A DNA stretch of 64,000 nucleotides from Buttiauxella gaviniae (GCF_040786275.1 NZ_JBFMVT010000002.1:2046001-2110000), one strand, 5' to 3'; positions 46,278-55,789 are shown, counted from the stretch's first letter. The notes: generated from the sequence alone by a model not told the origin. A program made the numbers and translations.

Positions 46278-46993
46278 TGCATTTTTACCGCCCACTTGGG
46301 CCTGTTGCCGCGCTCACTTTTGATCTCGACGACACGCTGTACGACAACCGCGCGGTGATTGAACGCACCGAGCGCGAATCAATGAGCTTTGTGCAGAATT
46401 ACCACCCGAAGCTGAACCATTTGCAACGCCCTGATTTTTTACGTATTCGACATGCGCTGCGCCTTGCCGAGCCTGATATTTACCACGATGTCACAGAATG
46501 GCGTCGTCGTGCCGTCGAGCAGGCCATGTTAGATGTGGGTTTATCAGCCGAAGAAGCGGCTGCTGGCGCGCAAGCGTCGATGGCGAATTTCGCCCAGTGG
46601 CGCAGCCAAATCGATGTCCCGCAGGAAACCCATGAGACGCTGGCGGCGCTCGCTGAAAAATGGCCGCTGGTGGCGATTACCAACGGTAACGCTGAACCGC
46701 ATCTTTTTGGCCTCGATAAATACTTTAAGTTTGTACTGCGCGCAGGCCCGCACGGGCGATCCAAGCCATTTAACGACATGTATCATCTGGCGGCTGAAAA
46801 GTTGGATGTGCCGCTCGGGCATATTCTTCACGTTGGGGACGATCTCACGACCGACGTTGCAGGCGCTATTCGCAGCGGGTTGCAGGCCTGCTGGATAAAC
46901 CTGCGCGAGGACGACCTGATGCAGATTAATGACAGCCGTTTATTGCCACATCTGGAAATTTCGCGGTTGGCATCTCTCACCGCGCTGATATAA
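46277..46993 (+). CDS. yigB: HAD-family FMN/5-amino-6-ribitylamino-uracil phosphatase
   Basis: The 238-aa product is a haloacid-dehalogenase phosphatase with motif I DLDDTLYD at 16-23 and a later [10 protein letters not shown] motif. E. coli YigB dephosphorylates FMN and the riboflavin precursor 5-amino-6-ribitylamino-uracil 5'-phosphate. The start overlaps the xerC stop by one base (TAATG). Its last codons contain the -35 of the uvrD promoter. Confidence 0.94.
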   Translation: MHFYRPLGPVAALTFDLDDTLYDNRAVIERTERESMSFVQNYHPKLNHLQRPDFLRIRHALRLAEPDIYHDVTEWRRRAVEQAMLDVGLSAEEAAAGAQASMANFAQWRSQIDVPQETHETLAALAEKWPLVAITNGNAEPHLFGLDKYFKFVLRAGPHGRSKPFNDMYHLAAEKLDVPLGHILHVGDDLTTDVAGAIRSGLQACWINLREDDLMQINDSRLLPHLEISRLASLTALI

Positions 46994-46994
46994 T
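46967..46994 (+). promoter_or_regulatory. uvrD promoter
   Basis: TTGGCA (46967-46972), a 16-bp spacer and TATAAT (46989-46994) match the E. coli uvrD promoter as I remember it. It lies across the yigB 3' end and about 185 bp before the uvrD start, further than in E. coli because of the repeat inserted downstream. Confidence 0.8.
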
Positions 46995-47005
46995 CATCAA
47001 TAACT

Positions 47006-47021
47006 CTGTATAAAATTCCAG
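47006..47021 (+). promoter_or_regulatory. LexA box of uvrD
   Basis: CTGTATAAAATTCCAG follows CTG-N10-CAG with the AT-rich core of LexA sites and aligns with the E. coli uvrD box (CTGTATATATACCCAG as I recall). It lies just downstream of the -10, so LexA would block initiation and SOS induction would release it. The right half-site is imperfect, as in E. coli, suggesting moderate repression. Confidence 0.75.
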
Positions 47022-47027
47022 GGGTTT

Positions 47028-47155
47028 GATACTCGTCATACTTCAAGCTACAGGTGCGTTGGCCGCACTCGCTCACCCCAGTCACTTACTTTATGTAAGC
47101 TCCTGGGGATTCCCGAGCTTGCCGCCTTCCTGTAACTCGAATTATTTAGAGTATC
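47028..47155. repeat. ERIC (intergenic repeat unit) element
   Basis: A 128-bp imperfect palindrome bounded by GATACTC and GAGTATC. It contains ATGTAAGCTCCTGGGGATTC and CGCTCACCCCAGTCACTTAC, the conserved core of enterobacterial repetitive intergenic consensus elements. It lies between the LexA box and the uvrD start, so it is transcribed as part of the uvrD leader and can fold into a long hairpin. Confidence 0.93.
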
Positions 47156-47180
47156 CCTTACTCCTTTAACGGCGGTGCCA

Positions 47181-49343
47181 ATGGACGTTTCTTACCTGCT
47201 CGATAGCCTCAATGATAAACAGCGTGAAGCCGTCGCGGCCACGCGCAGCAACATGTTGGTACTGGCCGGGGCGGGCAGCGGTAAGACACGTGTGCTGGTA
47301 CATCGCATTGCGTGGTTGATGAGCGTGGAAAACTGCTCGCCGTACTCCATTATGGCGGTGACGTTTACCAACAAAGCGGCGGCGGAAATGCGTCACCGTA
47401 TTGGTCAATTGATGGGTACCAGCCAGGGCGGCATGTGGGTAGGTACTTTCCACGGCCTCGCGCACCGCTTGCTGCGCGCACATCACATGGATGCCAACCT
47501 GCCGCAGGATTTCCAAATTCTCGACAGCGAAGATCAACTGCGCCTGTTAAAACGCCTGATCAAAGCCATGAATCTCGATGATAAACAGTGGCCTGCACGA
47601 CAGGCAATGTGGTTTATCAACGGTAAGAAAGACGAAGGTTTACGCCCGCACCATATTGAAAGCTATGGCAATCCGGTAGAGCAAACCTGGCAAAAAGTTT
47701 ACCAGGCCTATCAGGAAGCGTGTGACCGCGCGGGCCTGCTGGATTTTGCCGAGCTACTGCTGCGCGCCCATGAACTGTGGCTGAACAAACCGCATATTCT
47801 CAATCACTACCGCGAACGCTTCACCAATATTCTGGTGGACGAATTCCAGGATACCAACAGCATCCAGTACGCGTGGATTCGCATGCTGGCGGGCGATACC
47901 GGCAAAGTGATGATTGTGGGTGATGACGATCAGTCCATTTATGGCTGGCGCGGCGCGCAGGTCGAGAACATCCAACGTTTTCTGAATGACTTCCCCGGGG
48001 CGCAAACGATCCGTCTGGAGCAAAACTACCGCTCGACCAACAACATTCTGAACGCCGCCAACGCCCTGATTGCCAACAACTCAGGTCGCCTTGGGAAAGA
48101 GTTGTGGACAGACGGTAGCGACGGCGAACCGATTTCACTTTATTGCGCGTTCAACGAACTGGATGAAGCGCGTTTCGTGGTTAACCGCATCAAAACGTGG
48201 CAGGAAAACGGCGGGGCGCTTGAGCAATGCGCGATTCTCTACCGCAGCAACGCCCAATCGCGTGTGCTGGAAGAGGCATTATTGCAGGTCAGCATGCCAT
48301 ACAGAATTTACGGTGGGATGCGCTTCTTCGAGCGTCAGGAAATCAAAGATGCGCTTTCGTATCTTCGTTTGATCGCCAACCGCAACGATGACGCAGCGTT
48401 TGAGCGTGTGGTGAATACCCCTACGCGCGGTATCGGCGATCGCACGTTGGACGTGGTGCGCCAGACTTCGCGCGATAAACAGCTCACGCTGTGGCAGGCC
48501 TGTCGTTTGCTGCTTCAAGAAAAAGTGTTGGCAGGCCGTGCCGCTTCGGCTCTGCAACGCTTTATGGAGCTTATCGACTCGCTGGCTCATGAAACCATCG
48601 ATATGCCGCTGCACGTACAAACTGACCGGGTGATTAAAGACTCAGGTCTGATGATGATGTACGAGCAGGAAAAGGGCGAGAAAGGCCAGACGCGTATCGA
48701 AAACTTAGAAGAGCTGGTCACGGCAACGCGCCAGTTCAGCTATCAGGATGAAGACGAAGACCTGATGCCATTGCAGGCGTTCCTGTCTCACGCGGCACTT
48801 GAAGCGGGCGAAGGGCAAGCGGATACCTGGCAAGATGCCGTGCAACTGATGACGCTGCACTCGGCAAAAGGGCTGGAATTCCCGCAGGTCTTTATCGTTG
48901 GCATGGAAGAGGGCATGTTCCCAAGCCAGATGTCGCTGGATGAAGGCGGTCGTCTGGAAGAGGAGCGTCGCCTGGCTTACGTTGGCGTGACGCGTGCGAT
49001 GCAAAAGTTGACACTGACGTATGCAGAAACGCGCCGTTTATATGGCAAAGAGGTGTATCACCGCCCTTCACGGTTTATTGGCGAACTGCCAGAAAATTGC
49101 GTGGAAGAAGTCCGTTTGCGAGCGAGCATCAGCCGCCCCGTCAGCCATCAACGTATGGGAACGCCAATTTCTGAGAATGATTCCGGCTTCAGCCTTGGGC
49201 AACGTGTTCGTCATGCAAAATTTGGTGAAGGCACGGTGGTTAACCTGGAAGGCAGCGGCGAACACAGCCGGATTCAGGTGGCATTCCCTGGCCAGGGAAT
49301 TAAGTGGTTAGTGGCTGCTTATGCCCGCCTGGAATCGGTATAA
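47181..49343 (+). CDS. uvrD: DNA helicase II
   Basis: The 720-aa product has the length of E. coli UvrD. This superfamily 1A 3'-to-5' helicase acts in nucleotide excision repair, methyl-directed mismatch repair and removal of RecA filaments. Walker A AGAGSGKT is at 29-36; [20 protein letters not shown] and TLHSAKGLEFPQVF are intact, and the C-terminal Tudor-like RNA-polymerase-binding segment (GQRVRHAKFGEGTVVN) is present. I use the ATG at 47181 (MDVSYLLDS), matching E. coli, instead of an in-frame GTG two codons upstream. Confidence 0.97.
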   Translation: MDVSYLLDSLNDKQREAVAATRSNMLVLAGAGSGKTRVLVHRIAWLMSVENCSPYSIMAVTFTNKAAAEMRHRIGQLMGTSQGGMWVGTFHGLAHRLLRAHHMDANLPQDFQILDSEDQLRLLKRLIKAMNLDDKQWPARQAMWFINGKKDEGLRPHHIESYGNPVEQTWQKVYQAYQEACDRAGLLDFAELLLRAHELWLNKPHILNHYRERFTNILVDEFQDTNSIQYAWIRMLAGDTGKVMIVGDDDQSIYGWRGAQVENIQRFLNDFPGAQTIRLEQNYRSTNNILNAANALIANNSGRLGKELWTDGSDGEPISLYCAFNELDEARFVVNRIKTWQENGGALEQCAILYRSNAQSRVLEEALLQVSMPYRIYGGMRFFERQEIKDALSYLRLIANRNDDAAFERVVNTPTRGIGDRTLDVVRQTSRDKQLTLWQACRLLLQEKVLAGRAASALQRFMELIDSLAHETIDMPLHVQTDRVIKDSGLMMMYEQEKGEKGQTRIENLEELVTATRQFSYQDEDEDLMPLQAFLSHAALEAGEGQADTWQDAVQLMTLHSAKGLEFPQVFIVGMEEGMFPSQMSLDEGGRLEEERRLAYVGVTRAMQKLTLTYAETRRLYGKEVYHRPSRFIGELPENCVEEVRLRASISRPVSHQRMGTPISENDSGFSLGQRVRHAKFGEGTVVNLEGSGEHSRIQVAFPGQGIKWLVAAYARLESV

Positions 49344-49430
49344 CTTGTAGAATTAAAACAGGGTTTTTGAGGTGTTTGCGACCCTATAAACATCACGGGA
49401 ATTTATTGTTCTGCGGTGTCCCGTTGCGTG

Positions 49431-49459
49431 TTGACGCCATATTTTTGGTGGCGTAACAT
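49431..49459 (+). promoter_or_regulatory. corA promoter
   Basis: TTGACG (49431-49436), a 17-bp spacer and TAACAT (49454-49459) form a strong sigma-70 match. Transcription would start near 49466, giving a leader of about 245 nt before the corA ATG. Confidence 0.75.
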
Positions 49460-49491
49460 GCGCGCACGATTACGCTAAGAGGACACTCGCC

Positions 49492-49548
49492 TTGGACACA
49501 CCCAGTAAATACTGGCTCAATAACCTGTCATCCAGGTACAACTTCTAA
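49492..49548 (+). CDS. Candidate corA leader peptide (CorL-like)
   Basis: An 18-codon frame from TTG encodes MDTPSKYWLNNLSSRYNF. AAGAGGAC sits about 9 nt upstream as a good ribosome-binding site. The stop codon falls within the left arm of a perfect 11-bp hairpin (49545-49576), so translation to the end would disturb the hairpin. In Salmonella, corA expression is controlled by a short leader ORF, corL, whose translation sets Rho-dependent termination. Position and design agree, but I cannot confirm the Salmonella sequence. Confidence 0.6.
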   Translation: MDTPSKYWLNNLSSRYNF

Positions 49549-49576
49549 GGCTATCCTCTTATGCTGATAGCCTTAG
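49545..49576 (+). promoter_or_regulatory. Hairpin in the corA leader
   Basis: CTAAGGCTATC and GATAGCCTTAG form a perfect 11-bp stem with a 10-nt loop. There is no following T tract, so it is a regulatory or pausing structure rather than an intrinsic terminator. Its left arm covers the stop codon of the candidate leader peptide. Confidence 0.7.
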
Positions 49577-49712
49577 TGGTTGTCGGCGACCTCATATCTC
49601 GTATATCCCGTCGCAATGAGTCAGACTTTTTAATGGTCTGAAACCGATTTCGTTTCTGTCTGTGTGCCAACCGAACTGTCCCTGATATTTTTTTGCATTG
49701 GGAGTACCGGTC

Positions 49713-50663
49713 ATGCTGAGCGCATTTCAACTGGAAAACAATCGTCTGTCCCGTCTCGAATTAGATGAGGCTGATAACCTGAGCAATTCCGTATGGGTTG
49801 ATCTGGTTGAGCCTGAAGACTCTGAGCGGCAGCGCGTGCAAACGGAACTTGGTCAAAGCCTGGCAACCCGCCCGGAACTGGAAGACATCGAAGCATCCGC
49901 GCGTTTCTTTGAAGACGAAGACGGTTTGCACATCCACTCATTTTTCTTTTACGAAGACGCCGACGATCACGCGGGCAACAGCACCGTGGCATTCACCATT
50001 CGTGAAGGCCGCCTGTTTACGCTACGTGAACGTGAATTACCGGCGTTTCGCCTCTATCGTATGCGTGCCCGAAGCCAGAATATGGTGGACGGCAACGCGT
50101 ACGAATTACTGCTCGATTTGTTCGAAACTAAAATCGAACAGTTGGCAGATGAAATCGAAAATATCTACAGTGACCTAGAAAAACTCAGCCGTGTGATCAT
50201 GGAAGGGCATCAGGGCGATGAATATGACGCTGCGCTTTCAACGCTTGCTGAACTGGAAGATATCGGCTGGAAAGTCCGTTTGTGTCTGATGGATACCCAG
50301 CGTGCATTGAACTTCCTGGTGCGCAAAGCGCGTTTGCCGAGCGGGCAGCTTGAGCAGGCGCGTGAAATCCTGCGAGATATCGAATCCCTGTTGCCACACA
50401 ACGAATCGCTGTTCCAGAAGGTCAACTTCCTGATGCAGGCGGCGATGGGCTTTATCAATATCGAGCAGAACCGCATCATCAAAATCTTCTCGGTGGTATC
50501 GGTTGTGTTCCTGCCGCCAACGCTTGTGGCTTCCAGCTACGGTATGAACTTCGAGTTTATGCCTGAACTAAAACTAAGCTTCGGTTATCCAGCGGCGATT
50601 ATCGTGATGATCCTTGCCGGGCTTGCGCCGTACCTTTACTTCAAGCGTAAGAACTGGCTGTGA
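49713..50663 (+). CDS. corA: Magnesium/cobalt transporter CorA
   Basis: The 316-aa product has the E. coli CorA length. It forms a pentameric Mg2+ channel with a large cytoplasmic funnel and two C-terminal membrane helices. The signature GMN is at 277-279 in SSYGMNFEF, and the basic C-terminus KRKNWL follows the last helix. I start at [12 protein letters not shown] (49713), after GGGAG, rather than an in-frame start five codons upstream. E. coli has yigF and yigG after corA; here a REP pair and rarD follow. Confidence 0.97.
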   Translation: MLSAFQLENNRLSRLELDEADNLSNSVWVDLVEPEDSERQRVQTELGQSLATRPELEDIEASARFFEDEDGLHIHSFFFYEDADDHAGNSTVAFTIREGRLFTLRERELPAFRLYRMRARSQNMVDGNAYELLLDLFETKIEQLADEIENIYSDLEKLSRVIMEGHQGDEYDAALSTLAELEDIGWKVRLCLMDTQRALNFLVRKARLPSGQLEQAREILRDIESLLPHNESLFQKVNFLMQAAMGFINIEQNRIIKIFSVVSVVFLPPTLVASSYGMNFEFMPELKLSFGYPAAIIVMILAGLAPYLYFKRKNWL

Positions 50664-50675
50664 TGGCTTGATTGT

Positions 50676-50760
50676 GTCGGATGGCGCTAACGCTTATCCG
50701 ACCTACTTGCTACGTTGCTTAGGTGATCGTAGGGTGGATAAGCGCAAGCGCCATCCACCG
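50676..50760. repeat. Pair of inverted REP elements (BIME-like)
   Basis: GTCGGATGGCGCTAACGCTT (from 50676) and an inverted partner at 50729-50760 (GGATAAGCGCAAGCGCCATCC) form two palindromic REP units facing each other across about 22 bp. This is the layout of a bacterial interspersed mosaic element, between the convergent corA and rarD genes. Such pairs bind DNA gyrase or IHF in E. coli and protect 3' ends. Confidence 0.85.
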
Positions 50761-50770
50761 TTATTTCACC

Positions 50771-51673
50771 TTACTCAACCGCCTTTTTGCGCATCCTGTT
50801 TTGCGTATAAACCGCATCCAGAATAAACAGCGCTAATGCCGCCCAGATAAAACCAAAGGTCAGCATCTTATCTTTGCCCACCACTTCACCGTAGAACATC
50901 ACGGCCAGCAGGAACATTAATGTTGGGCCGATGTACTGGAAGAAACCGAGGGTCGAGAGACGCAAGCGCGTGGCTGCTGCGGTGAAACAGAGCAGCGGAA
51001 TCGTTGTGACAACACCTGCCGCAATCAGCATTAAGTTCAGCGACATAGGGTTATTTCCCATATGGCTGGTTGAGCTATCTGCAATGCCAAACAAGTAGAT
51101 TGCGGCAATCGGCAGTAGCCAAAGGGTTTCAACTAACATGCCGGTTTGTGCATCAACGGCAATTTTCTTACGCACCAGTCCGTAAAACGCAAAGCTGAAC
51201 GCAAGGCCGAGAGCGATGATTGGCAGCGAACCGAATGTCCAAAGCTGAACCAGCACACCACAGGCCGCCAACGCTACGGCAACCCACTGCATTCTGCGGA
51301 ATCGCTCGCCGAGGAAAATCATCCCCAACAGCACGTTCACCAGCGGGTTGATGAAATAACCGAGGCTTGCTTCCAGCATATGGTTATTATTCACCGCCCA
51401 AATGAATAACAGCCAATTACCGCCAATCAGCACCGCAGAAAGCGCCATGGCAAAAACCTTCTTCCGGTTCTGGCAGGATTTTTTCACCTGCGGCCACTGA
51501 CGGCTCAGGCTAATCAGCACCACCATAAAGAAGAATGACCAAATCACGCGATGCGTCAGGATTTCATCAGCCGGAACGTAGTGGATTAATTTGAAATAAG
51601 CAGGCGCGATGCCCCAAATAAAATACGCCGCCAGCGCAAGTAACACGCCCTGGCGGGTCTGTTTCGCATCCAT
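50771..51673 (-). CDS. rarD: EamA-family transporter RarD
   Basis: The 300-aa product is a ten-helix drug/metabolite transporter with two EamA repeats, starting MDAKQTRQGVLLALAAYFIWG, like E. coli RarD (296 aa). It was once linked to chloramphenicol resistance; the natural substrate is not known. It is followed by the REP pair and preceded by yigI with a 51-bp gap, suggesting co-transcription. Confidence 0.94.
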   Translation of the reverse strand: MDAKQTRQGVLLALAAYFIWGIAPAYFKLIHYVPADEILTHRVIWSFFFMVVLISLSRQWPQVKKSCQNRKKVFAMALSAVLIGGNWLLFIWAVNNNHMLEASLGYFINPLVNVLLGMIFLGERFRRMQWVAVALAACGVLVQLWTFGSLPIIALGLAFSFAFYGLVRKKIAVDAQTGMLVETLWLLPIAAIYLFGIADSSTSHMGNNPMSLNLMLIAAGVVTTIPLLCFTAAATRLRLSTLGFFQYIGPTLMFLLAVMFYGEVVGKDKMLTFGFIWAALALFILDAVYTQNRMRKKAVE

Positions 51674-51724
51674 GAAAAGAACTCGTTGATAAATAGTGTG
51701 CTAATTGTATCAGCAATAACCGCT

Positions 51725-52195
51725 TCACCCCACCATGTAGGTGGCGGTCGCGCTGGCGATATGTAGCTGGTCTTCGTTGTGTAATTCTACGCGTGCCACC
51801 GCCACTTTATTCCCGGCGCGTAGCAGGCTACTGCTGGCGGTAAAGCGCTGCCCGCGGCCAGGGCGCAGGTAATCAACGCGCAAATCAATAGTCCCCATTT
51901 TCGCTAACCGCTGGCGTAGCTCTTCTTCGCTAATGCTATCGTGGCGGGTGAGCGTACTGCCTACGCACACCAGGCCTGCCGCGACATCCAGCGAAGAGGC
52001 AATCACGCCGCCGTGCAAAATACTCTGCGCCCAGTTTCCCACCATCATGGGCTGATTATTAAAACTGAGCTCGGCGTAGTCTTTCTCATACCGGATAAGT
52101 TCCAGGCCCAGCGCACGGTTGAAGGGCATGTGATAGACAAAAATCTCACCGACCAGTTGCAGGGCGGCTTCAGGGGTTAGAAATGGGGTAGACAT
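51725..52195 (-). CDS. yigI: Hotdog-fold thioesterase YigI
   Basis: The 156-aa product is a PaaI/YigI-type hotdog thioesterase with the active-site region [19 protein letters not shown]. coli YigI has been described as acting on medium- and long-chain acyl-CoA. It is divergent from pldA and probably in one unit with rarD. Confidence 0.93.
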   Translation of the reverse strand: MSTPFLTPEAALQLVGEIFVYHMPFNRALGLELIRYEKDYAELSFNNQPMMVGNWAQSILHGGVIASSLDVAAGLVCVGSTLTRHDSISEEELRQRLAKMGTIDLRVDYLRPGRGQRFTASSSLLRAGNKVAVARVELHNEDQLHIASATATYMVG

Positions 52196-52367
52196 GGATC
52201 ATCCTCGATCAAAACAAAATGACAATGTTAAGCAATTGTTTATTTTATGCTTCGCAATCGTTGATTTCCACTTTAAGAAACGTAGACCGAGCGCGCTCAT
52301 TCATTCCTATGTAGAATGTCCACCAGCTAATAATTTGAAACCTTTTTTGTTCAGGAGAATATTGCCG

Positions 52368-53237
52368 ATGCGCAAGTATCTGGGATGGCTAGTGGCGGCA
52401 GGCCTGTTGCCTCTGACCGCTTACGCACAGGAAGCCACGATTAAAGAAGTGCATGATAAACCCGCGGTTCGCGGCAGCATCATCGCCAATATGCTTGTGG
52501 AACACGACAATCCATTCACCCTCTACCCGTATGAAACTAACTATCTGATTTATACGGTGACTGATGACCTGAACAAAGAGGCGATTCGTTCGTACAACTG
52601 GTCCGATAATGCCAGAAAGGACGAGGTGAAATTCCAGCTTAGCCTCGCCTTCCCGCTGTGGCGCGGTATTGTCGGGCCAAACTCCGTGTTGGGCGCCTCG
52701 TATACCCAGAAATCCTGGTGGCAACTTTCTAATAGCGGTGAATCCTCCCCGTTCCGTGAAACAAACTATGAGCCACAGTTGTTCCTGGGTTTCGCGACCG
52801 ATGACAGCTTCGCCGGTTGGACGTTACGCGATGTTGAATTCGGTTATAACCACGATTCCAACGGACGCTCAGATCCCACTTCCCGTAGCTGGAACCGCTT
52901 ATATACGCGTTTGATGGCAGAAAACGGTAACTGGTTGGTCGAAGTGAAGCCGTGGTATGTGCTTGGCAGCACGGATGACAACCCGGATATCACCAAATAT
53001 ATGGGCTATTACCAGCTGCGAGTTGGCTACCAGTTAGGTGATGCTATTTTGAGTATGAAAGGGCAATACAACTGGAATACAGGCTACGGCGGGGCGGAAT
53101 TAGGCTTCAGTTATCCGGTTACGAAACACGTCCGACTCTATACCCAGCTTTACAGCGGTTACGGTGAGTCATTAATTGATTACAACTTTAACCAGACACG
53201 CTTTGGCGTCGGCGTTATGCTTAACGATCTGTTCTAA
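52368..53237 (+). CDS. pldA: Outer-membrane phospholipase A
   Basis: The 289-aa product has the E. coli OMPLA length. A 20-residue signal peptide ends AYA before QEATIKEV. The catalytic His and Ser are in YNHDSNGRSDP, and the 12-strand barrel ends with a C-terminal Phe (NDLF). The dimeric calcium-dependent enzyme removes mislocalised phospholipids from the outer leaflet. The ATG at 52368 follows CAGGAGAAT; in-frame sequence upstream is rejected because it lacks the signal peptide at its start. Confidence 0.96.
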   Translation: MRKYLGWLVAAGLLPLTAYAQEATIKEVHDKPAVRGSIIANMLVEHDNPFTLYPYETNYLIYTVTDDLNKEAIRSYNWSDNARKDEVKFQLSLAFPLWRGIVGPNSVLGASYTQKSWWQLSNSGESSPFRETNYEPQLFLGFATDDSFAGWTLRDVEFGYNHDSNGRSDPTSRSWNRLYTRLMAENGNWLVEVKPWYVLGSTDDNPDITKYMGYYQLRVGYQLGDAILSMKGQYNWNTGYGGAELGFSYPVTKHVRLYTQLYSGYGESLIDYNFNQTRFGVGVMLNDLF

Positions 53238-53266
53238 AAATTGGCGGTTTTAGTGGTGGGAAAAGC

Positions 53267-55096
53267 GTGACACAGGCGGAAGTAATCGATCAGGCAGTGC
53301 TGGCCAGACAGGTTTTGCAAGATACCTTTGGCTATCAACAGTTCCGCCCGGGTCAGGAAACCATCATCGAAACGGTGCTGGAAGGGCGCGACTGCCTGGT
53401 GGTCATGCCGACCGGCGGCGGAAAATCTCTTTGCTATCAAATTCCGGCGTTGGTATTTGGCGGTCTGACCGTTGTGGTCTCACCGCTGATTTCCCTGATG
53501 AAAGACCAGGTGGATCAACTGCTGGCGAACGGTGTTGCGGCGGCGTGTCTTAACTCGACGCAAAGCCGCGAGCAGCAGCAGGACGTTTTTGCCGGTTGTC
53601 GCACCGGCCAAATCCGCCTGCTTTATATCGCCCCTGAGCGGTTGATGATGGACAACTTCATCGACCAAATCAGCCAGTGGCATCTCTCGATGGTGGCCGT
53701 TGATGAAGCGCACTGCATTTCACAATGGGGCCACGACTTCCGCCCTGAATATGCCGCACTGGGTCAACTGCGTCAGCGCCTGCCTGCAGTGCCGTTTATC
53801 GCACTGACGGCAACGGCAGACGACACTACGCGCGCCGATATTGTCCGCCTTTTAGGCCTGCACGACCCGTTAATCCAGGTCAGCAGTTTTGACCGCCCGA
53901 ACATTCGCTACATGTTGATGGAGAAATTTAAACCCCTCGATCAACTGATGCGCTACGTGCAAGAGCAGCGCGGGAAATCCGGCATTATTTACTGTAATAG
54001 CCGTGCCAAAGTTGAAGACACCGCCGCGCGCCTTCAAAGCAAAGGCATCAGCGCAGGTGCTTATCACGCCGGGCTTGAGCACCAGGTGCGTGCGGAAGTG
54101 CAGGAAAAATTCCAGCGCGATGACCTGCAAATCGTGGTCGCGACCGTTGCCTTCGGTATGGGTATCAACAAACCTAACGTGCGCTTTGTGGCGCACTTCG
54201 ACATCCCGCGCAATATCGAATCTTACTACCAGGAAACGGGGCGTGCGGGGCGTGACGGCCTGCCTGCGGAAGCGATGTTATTTTACGATCCGGCGGATAT
54301 GGCCTGGCTGCGTAAATGCCTTGAAGAAAAACCCGTCGGGCAATTGCAGGATATTGAGCGGCACAAACTCAATGCGATGGGTGCATTTGCAGAGGCACAA
54401 ACCTGTCGTCGCCTGGTGCTACTGAATTACTTTGGTGAGGGGCGCCAGCAATCTTGCGGCAACTGCGATATTTGCCTCGATCCCCCGCGCCGTTATGACG
54501 GGCTGGTGGACGCGCAAAAAGCGCTCTCCTGTATTTATCGCGTCAATCAGCGCTTTGGTATGGGCTACGTGGTGGAGGTTTTACGTGGCGCTAATAACCA
54601 GCGTATTCGCGATTTGCAGCACGACAAATTACCTGTCTATGGTATTGGCCGCGATCAGACGCACGAGCATTGGGTCAGCGTCATTCGGCAGTTGATCCAC
54701 CTCGGCGTAGTGACGCAAAACATTGCCCAGCACTCTGCGCTGCAACTGACGGAAGCGGCTCGTCCGTTTTTGCGCGGTGAAGAGCCATTGATGCTTGCGG
54801 TGCCGCGAGTGGTGGCAATCAAATCGCGTAGCACCAGCCAGAAATCGTTTGGCGGCAACTACGATCGCAAGCTGTTTGCCAAACTCCGCAAACTGCGTAA
54901 AGCCATTGCCGATGAAGAAAATATTCCACCGTATGTAGTGTTTAACGATGCCACGTTGATTGAAATGGCGGAGCAAATGCCGTTGTCGCCGGGGGAAATG
55001 CTGGGAGTGAACGGGGTTGGCACGCGCAAGCTGGAACGCTTTGGGCGTGAATTTATGGCACTTATTCGCAGCCATGTCGATGGCGAAGATGAGTAG
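53267..55096 (+). CDS. recQ: ATP-dependent DNA helicase RecQ
   Basis: The 609-aa product matches E. coli RecQ. It has Walker A MPTGGGKS at 47-54, DEAH at 146-149 followed by CISQWGHDFRPEY, the zinc-binding cysteines in TCRRLVLLNYFGE...CGNCDICLDPP, a winged-helix RQC domain and the C-terminal HRDC domain. It works in RecF-pathway recombination and fork repair. The start is GTG at 53267, preceded by GTGGGAAAAG, and lies 29 bp after pldA. Confidence 0.96.
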   Translation: MTQAEVIDQAVLARQVLQDTFGYQQFRPGQETIIETVLEGRDCLVVMPTGGGKSLCYQIPALVFGGLTVVVSPLISLMKDQVDQLLANGVAAACLNSTQSREQQQDVFAGCRTGQIRLLYIAPERLMMDNFIDQISQWHLSMVAVDEAHCISQWGHDFRPEYAALGQLRQRLPAVPFIALTATADDTTRADIVRLLGLHDPLIQVSSFDRPNIRYMLMEKFKPLDQLMRYVQEQRGKSGIIYCNSRAKVEDTAARLQSKGISAGAYHAGLEHQVRAEVQEKFQRDDLQIVVATVAFGMGINKPNVRFVAHFDIPRNIESYYQETGRAGRDGLPAEAMLFYDPADMAWLRKCLEEKPVGQLQDIERHKLNAMGAFAEAQTCRRLVLLNYFGEGRQQSCGNCDICLDPPRRYDGLVDAQKALSCIYRVNQRFGMGYVVEVLRGANNQRIRDLQHDKLPVYGIGRDQTHEHWVSVIRQLIHLGVVTQNIAQHSALQLTEAARPFLRGEEPLMLAVPRVVAIKSRSTSQKSFGGNYDRKLFAKLRKLRKAIADEENIPPYVVFNDATLIEMAEQMPLSPGEMLGVNGVGTRKLERFGREFMALIRSHVDGEDE

Positions 55097-55163
55097 TAGC
55101 CAGTCCTGCCCGAACGTGGCAGGATGAAAGTTCACTGAAAAATTATCCCGCGAGTTACCGATT

Positions 55164-55784
55164 ATGTTGATGCTATTCCTCACGGTGGCACTGGTGCATC
55201 TTGTTGCCCTGTTAAGCCCCGGCCCAGACTTTTTCTTTGTTTCCCAGACAGCCGTAAGCCGCTCCCGCAAAGAAGCGATGATGGGCGTGCTTGGGATTAC
55301 CATGGGGGTCATGATCTGGTCAGGCGTGGCATTGCTGGGCTTACACCTGATTCTCGAAAAAATGGCGTGGCTGCATAACATCATTATGGTCGGCGGCGGG
55401 CTGTATCTGTGCTGGATGGGTTATCAGATGTTGCGTGGCGCGCTGAAGAAAGAGAAACCGTCTGAACAGGCGCCGAGCGTTGAACTGGCTCGCAGCGGTC
55501 GCAGCTTTATGAAAGGTTTACTGACTAATCTGGCCAACCCGAAAGCGATTATTTACTTCGGCAGCGTGTTCTCGCTTTTTGTTGGCGATAACGTTGGCAG
55601 CGCCGAGCGTTGGGGTCTTTTTGTGTTGATTTCACTGGAAACTCTGGCCTGGTTTACCGTGGTTGCCAGTTTGTTCGCGTTACCGCAAATGCGCCGAGGT
55701 TATCAGCGCCTTGCGAAGTGGATTGACGGTGTTGCAGGGGCATTATTTGCCGGATTCGGCATCCACCTGATCATTTCCCGCTAA
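55164..55784 (+). CDS. rhtC: Threonine efflux protein RhtC
   Basis: The 206-aa LysE/RhtB-family exporter has about six membrane helices and the typical N-terminal motif LLSPGPDFFFVSQTA. E. coli RhtC exports threonine. It is convergent with rhtB, five bases apart at their stops. Confidence 0.95.
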   Translation: MLMLFLTVALVHLVALLSPGPDFFFVSQTAVSRSRKEAMMGVLGITMGVMIWSGVALLGLHLILEKMAWLHNIIMVGGGLYLCWMGYQMLRGALKKEKPSEQAPSVELARSGRSFMKGLLTNLANPKAIIYFGSVFSLFVGDNVGSAERWGLFVLISLETLAWFTVVASLFALPQMRRGYQRLAKWIDGVAGALFAGFGIHLIISR

Positions 55785-55789
55785 ACTTT

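Noticed and set aside
49458-49478. ATG-started 6-codon frame (MRARLR) in the corA upstream region
   Set aside because: It begins within the -10 element of the best promoter, so it would lie upstream of the transcript start.
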